A stretch of DNA of 14,669 bases, from assembly GCA_964408955.1 (NCBI GenBank), contig CAYPBK010000053.1, forward strand, positions 1 through 14,669, written 5' to 3'. Source of the stretch: JAAYKT01 sp964408955. GTDB lineage: Bacteria; Bacillota; Clostridia; Lutisporales; Lutisporaceae. The translations under genes and the position numbers were made by a program. The notes beneath the pieces are model-generated. The model was not told the origin of the DNA, did no database searches, and was given only the letters and a program-made list of their open reading frames with translations. Positions within the stretch are counted from its first letter, which is position 1. Each line of letters opens with the position of its first letter. This document shows, one piece after another, positions 13,369 to 14,669 of the stretch.

Positions 13369-14028
13369 TCAAATTATTTCATTTATTATTTTTACGGATG
13401 AGCTTGTTCCAATTCTTGTTGCCCCAGCTTCAATCATCATTAACATTGTCTTTAAATCCTTAATTCCTCCTGAAGCTTTTATTCCTATTAAGTCCCCTAC
13501 GGTTTCTTTCATTAGTTTTACATCAGAAATCGTTGCTCCGGACAAAGAAAAACCCGTAGATGTTTTAACATAATTTGCGCCTGCAGATGCGGCAATCCTA
13601 CATGATGCCACTATCTGTTCTTTCTCCAATAAGCAAGTTTCTATTATTATTTTCAACAATGCTTTTCCATTACAAACATTGCTCATTTTTTTTATTTCTT
13701 CAGCAGTATAATCAAAATTATTCTCCTTTAGAGCCCCGATGTTAATCACCATATCTATCTCATCAGCACCATGCTTAATAGCCTGTTCCGCCTCATATAG
13801 TTTAACCTCTAAGGTTGTTGCCCCCAGCGGAAATCCAACAACAGTACATGTTTTAACACCAGTGTTTTCTAAAAAAGATTTTGCGGCTTTGATATAATAT
13901 GGATTAATGCAAACTGAAGCAAATGAATATTCAGCAGCTTCCTGACATATCTTTTTAATATCTGCAATTGAAGCATCAGGTTTTAGTAAAGTGTGATCTA
14001 TATATGAAGCAAGCTTTTTTTTATCCAT
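13369..14028 (-). CDS. deoC: Deoxyribose-phosphate aldolase
   Basis: This class I aldolase splits 2-deoxyribose 5-phosphate into acetaldehyde and glyceraldehyde 3-phosphate in deoxynucleoside breakdown. The 219 residues form a TIM barrel of standard length. It begins with YIDHTLLKPDA (9-19), then VVGFPLGA (63-70) and EIDMVINIGAL (90-100) with Asp92. The Schiff-base Lys155 is in YVKTSTGF and the activating Lys184 is in IGIKASGGI. The ATG at 14026-14028 follows the pduL stop by three bases. Its AGGGA ribosome binding site overlaps the final pduL codons, so translation is coupled. With pduL it suggests that acetaldehyde from deoxyribose is carried on to acetyl-CoA and acetyl phosphate; the required aldehyde dehydrogenase would be outside this window. 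Confidence 0.97.
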   Translation of the reverse strand: MDKKKLASYIDHTLLKPDASIADIKKICQEAAEYSFASVCINPYYIKAAKSFLENTGVKTCTVVGFPLGATTLEVKLYEAEQAIKHGADEIDMVINIGALKENNFDYTAEEIKKMSNVCNGKALLKIIIETCLLEKEQIVASCRIAASAGANYVKTSTGFSLSGATISDVKLMKETVGDLIGIKASGGIKDLKTMLMMIEAGATRIGTSSSVKIINEII

Positions 14029-14031
14029 ATC

Positions 14032-14607
14032 TTAATCCCTTATTATTTCGCCTAGATCGCCATTATTAACACCGGCAGCATTACCTTCCTCAATGTCTAT
14101 GTGCATATCCAACGCAAAATCAGGATGTACCCTTACTACCACATTTTCAAATACTAAAGCTCTTTCATTCCCAACCTTAACTTTAATTACATCTTTATCG
14201 TTTAAACCGTATTCCGGAGCATCGTCAGTGTGCATATGCAAATGTCTTGCTGCAACGATTACACCTTCTTTAATCTCTACTTGACCCTTTGGTCCGGCAA
14301 TGATTGCTCCCGGTGTTCCGCTTATATTACCCGATGCTCTTACGACACCTTCAACGCCCAGTGCTCTTGCATCAAACAATGAAATTTCAACCTGGGTCAC
14401 AGGTCTGACGGGTCCAAGTATTCTTACCCCTTTAATTGTGCTTTTGGGTCCGACAATATCCACTTTTTCATCGCAAGCATATTGACCCGGTTGTGATAAA
14501 TCCTTTATATTTGTCAACTCATATCCTTTACCAAAAAGCGCATCTAAGTCCTCTCGTGAAATATGGATGTGTCTGTTTGATAATGCCACAGGAACTTTGT
14601 TTTTCAT
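14032..14607 (-). CDS. pduL: PduL-type phosphate acyltransferase
   Basis: PduL swaps coenzyme A and phosphate on an acyl group (acetyl- or propanoyl-CoA to the acyl phosphate), the step before ATP is made by acetate or propionate kinase. The 191-residue protein has two beta-barrel PduL domains with metal-binding histidines: His13 and His15 in SNRHIHIS, and His122, His124 and His126 in AARHLHMH. GPVRPVTQVEIS and ASGNISGTPG lie between them. Only about five residues precede the first domain, so the amphipathic encapsulation peptide of microcompartment-targeted PduL is missing. This points to a free cytosolic form. ATG 14605-14607 has AGGAGG (14616-14621) eight bases upstream. It is probably translated from an operon that begins outside the window and continues into deoC. 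Confidence 0.96.
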   Translation of the reverse strand: MKNKVPVALSNRHIHISREDLDALFGKGYELTNIKDLSQPGQYACDEKVDIVGPKSTIKGVRILGPVRPVTQVEISLFDARALGVEGVVRASGNISGTPGAIIAGPKGQVEIKEGVIVAARHLHMHTDDAPEYGLNDKDVIKVKVGNERALVFENVVVRVHPDFALDMHIDIEEGNAAGVNNGDLGEIIRD

Positions 14608-14627
14608 AATTTAGTCCTCCTATCTCT

Positions 14628-14669
14628 TTATTTGAAAACTTTTCTCTTGATATCTCCGGTATTCTTAGA
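14628..14669 (-). CDS. Possible C-terminal end of an upstream operon gene (partial)
   Basis: One minus-strand frame entering from the window edge reads SKNTGDIKRKVFK and stops at TAA (14628-14630), 20 bases before the pduL start. The spacing suits an operon partner of pduL. Fourteen codons are too few to identify a protein, and the frame may be open by chance. Confidence 0.35.
   Translation of the reverse strand, partial: SKNTGDIKRKVFK

Noticed and set aside
14655..14666. CCGGTATTCT shared between the right edge of the window and 11403-11412
   Set aside because: A single 10-base match in a 14.7-kb window with different surroundings is compatible with chance.
1..14669. CRISPR array, rRNA genes, insertion sequences, known riboswitches or T-box leaders
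   Set aside because: I looked for regularly spaced repeats, transposase motifs, and T-box or common riboswitch core sequences on both strands and saw none.

Overview
The window looks like chromosomal DNA from a low-GC, anaerobic, Clostridia-like Firmicute. The DNA is AT-rich, with strong AGGAGG-type ribosome binding sites and TTG/GTG starts. RNase HIII, a TAXI-type TRAP transporter, a GlnK/GlnL-like two-component system, rubredoxin, SfsA and a PduL-type phosphotransacylase all fit that group. I cannot name the genus. Almost everything is on the minus strand; the exceptions are the first ~2.6 kb.

Layout. (1) 1-2632, plus strand: a large serine recombinase lies against a truncated NitT/TauT-type ABC ATPase gene (last ~62 codons only), followed by the intact cognate permease. 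This looks like one end of an integrated element that split the ATPase gene just after its switch-histidine position. A perfect 42-bp palindrome ends the permease and faces rnhC. (2) 2641-3591: RNase HIII. (3) 3693-10355, minus strand: a tightly packed run read in the order ddl, histidine kinase, response regulator, TAXI substrate-binding lipoprotein, DUF1850 protein, fused TRAP permease, terminator. The TAXI gene also has its own plausible promoter, with 10-bp-phased T-rich repeats just upstream that resemble the operator type I recall for Bacillus GlnL. (4) 10576-11262: sfsA. (5) 11339-11572: tRNA-Gln(CUG) with its terminator and three short direct repeats that may be the footprint of a tRNA-targeting element. 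(6) 11729-11887: a 52-residue rubredoxin gene. (7) 12019-13197: a fold-type I PLP aminotransferase with an unusual duplicated initiation region. (8) 13369-14607: pduL then deoC, plus the probable last codons of another gene at the right edge.

How the genes work together. The kinase/regulator pair probably senses an amino-acid-like ligand and switches on the adjacent TAXI TRAP importer; glutamine or glutamate is the best guess. Within that operon, expression of the DUF1850 gene seems to depend on a hairpin between its Shine-Dalgarno sequence and its ATG. DeoC and PduL fit deoxyribose or aldehyde catabolism through acetaldehyde, acetyl-CoA and acetyl phosphate.

The observations most worth following are the kinase/TRAP pairing with its candidate operator, the hairpin-bridged ribosome binding site, and the recombinase-split ABC transporter gene. 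No stretch longer than 300 bases lacks a gene.
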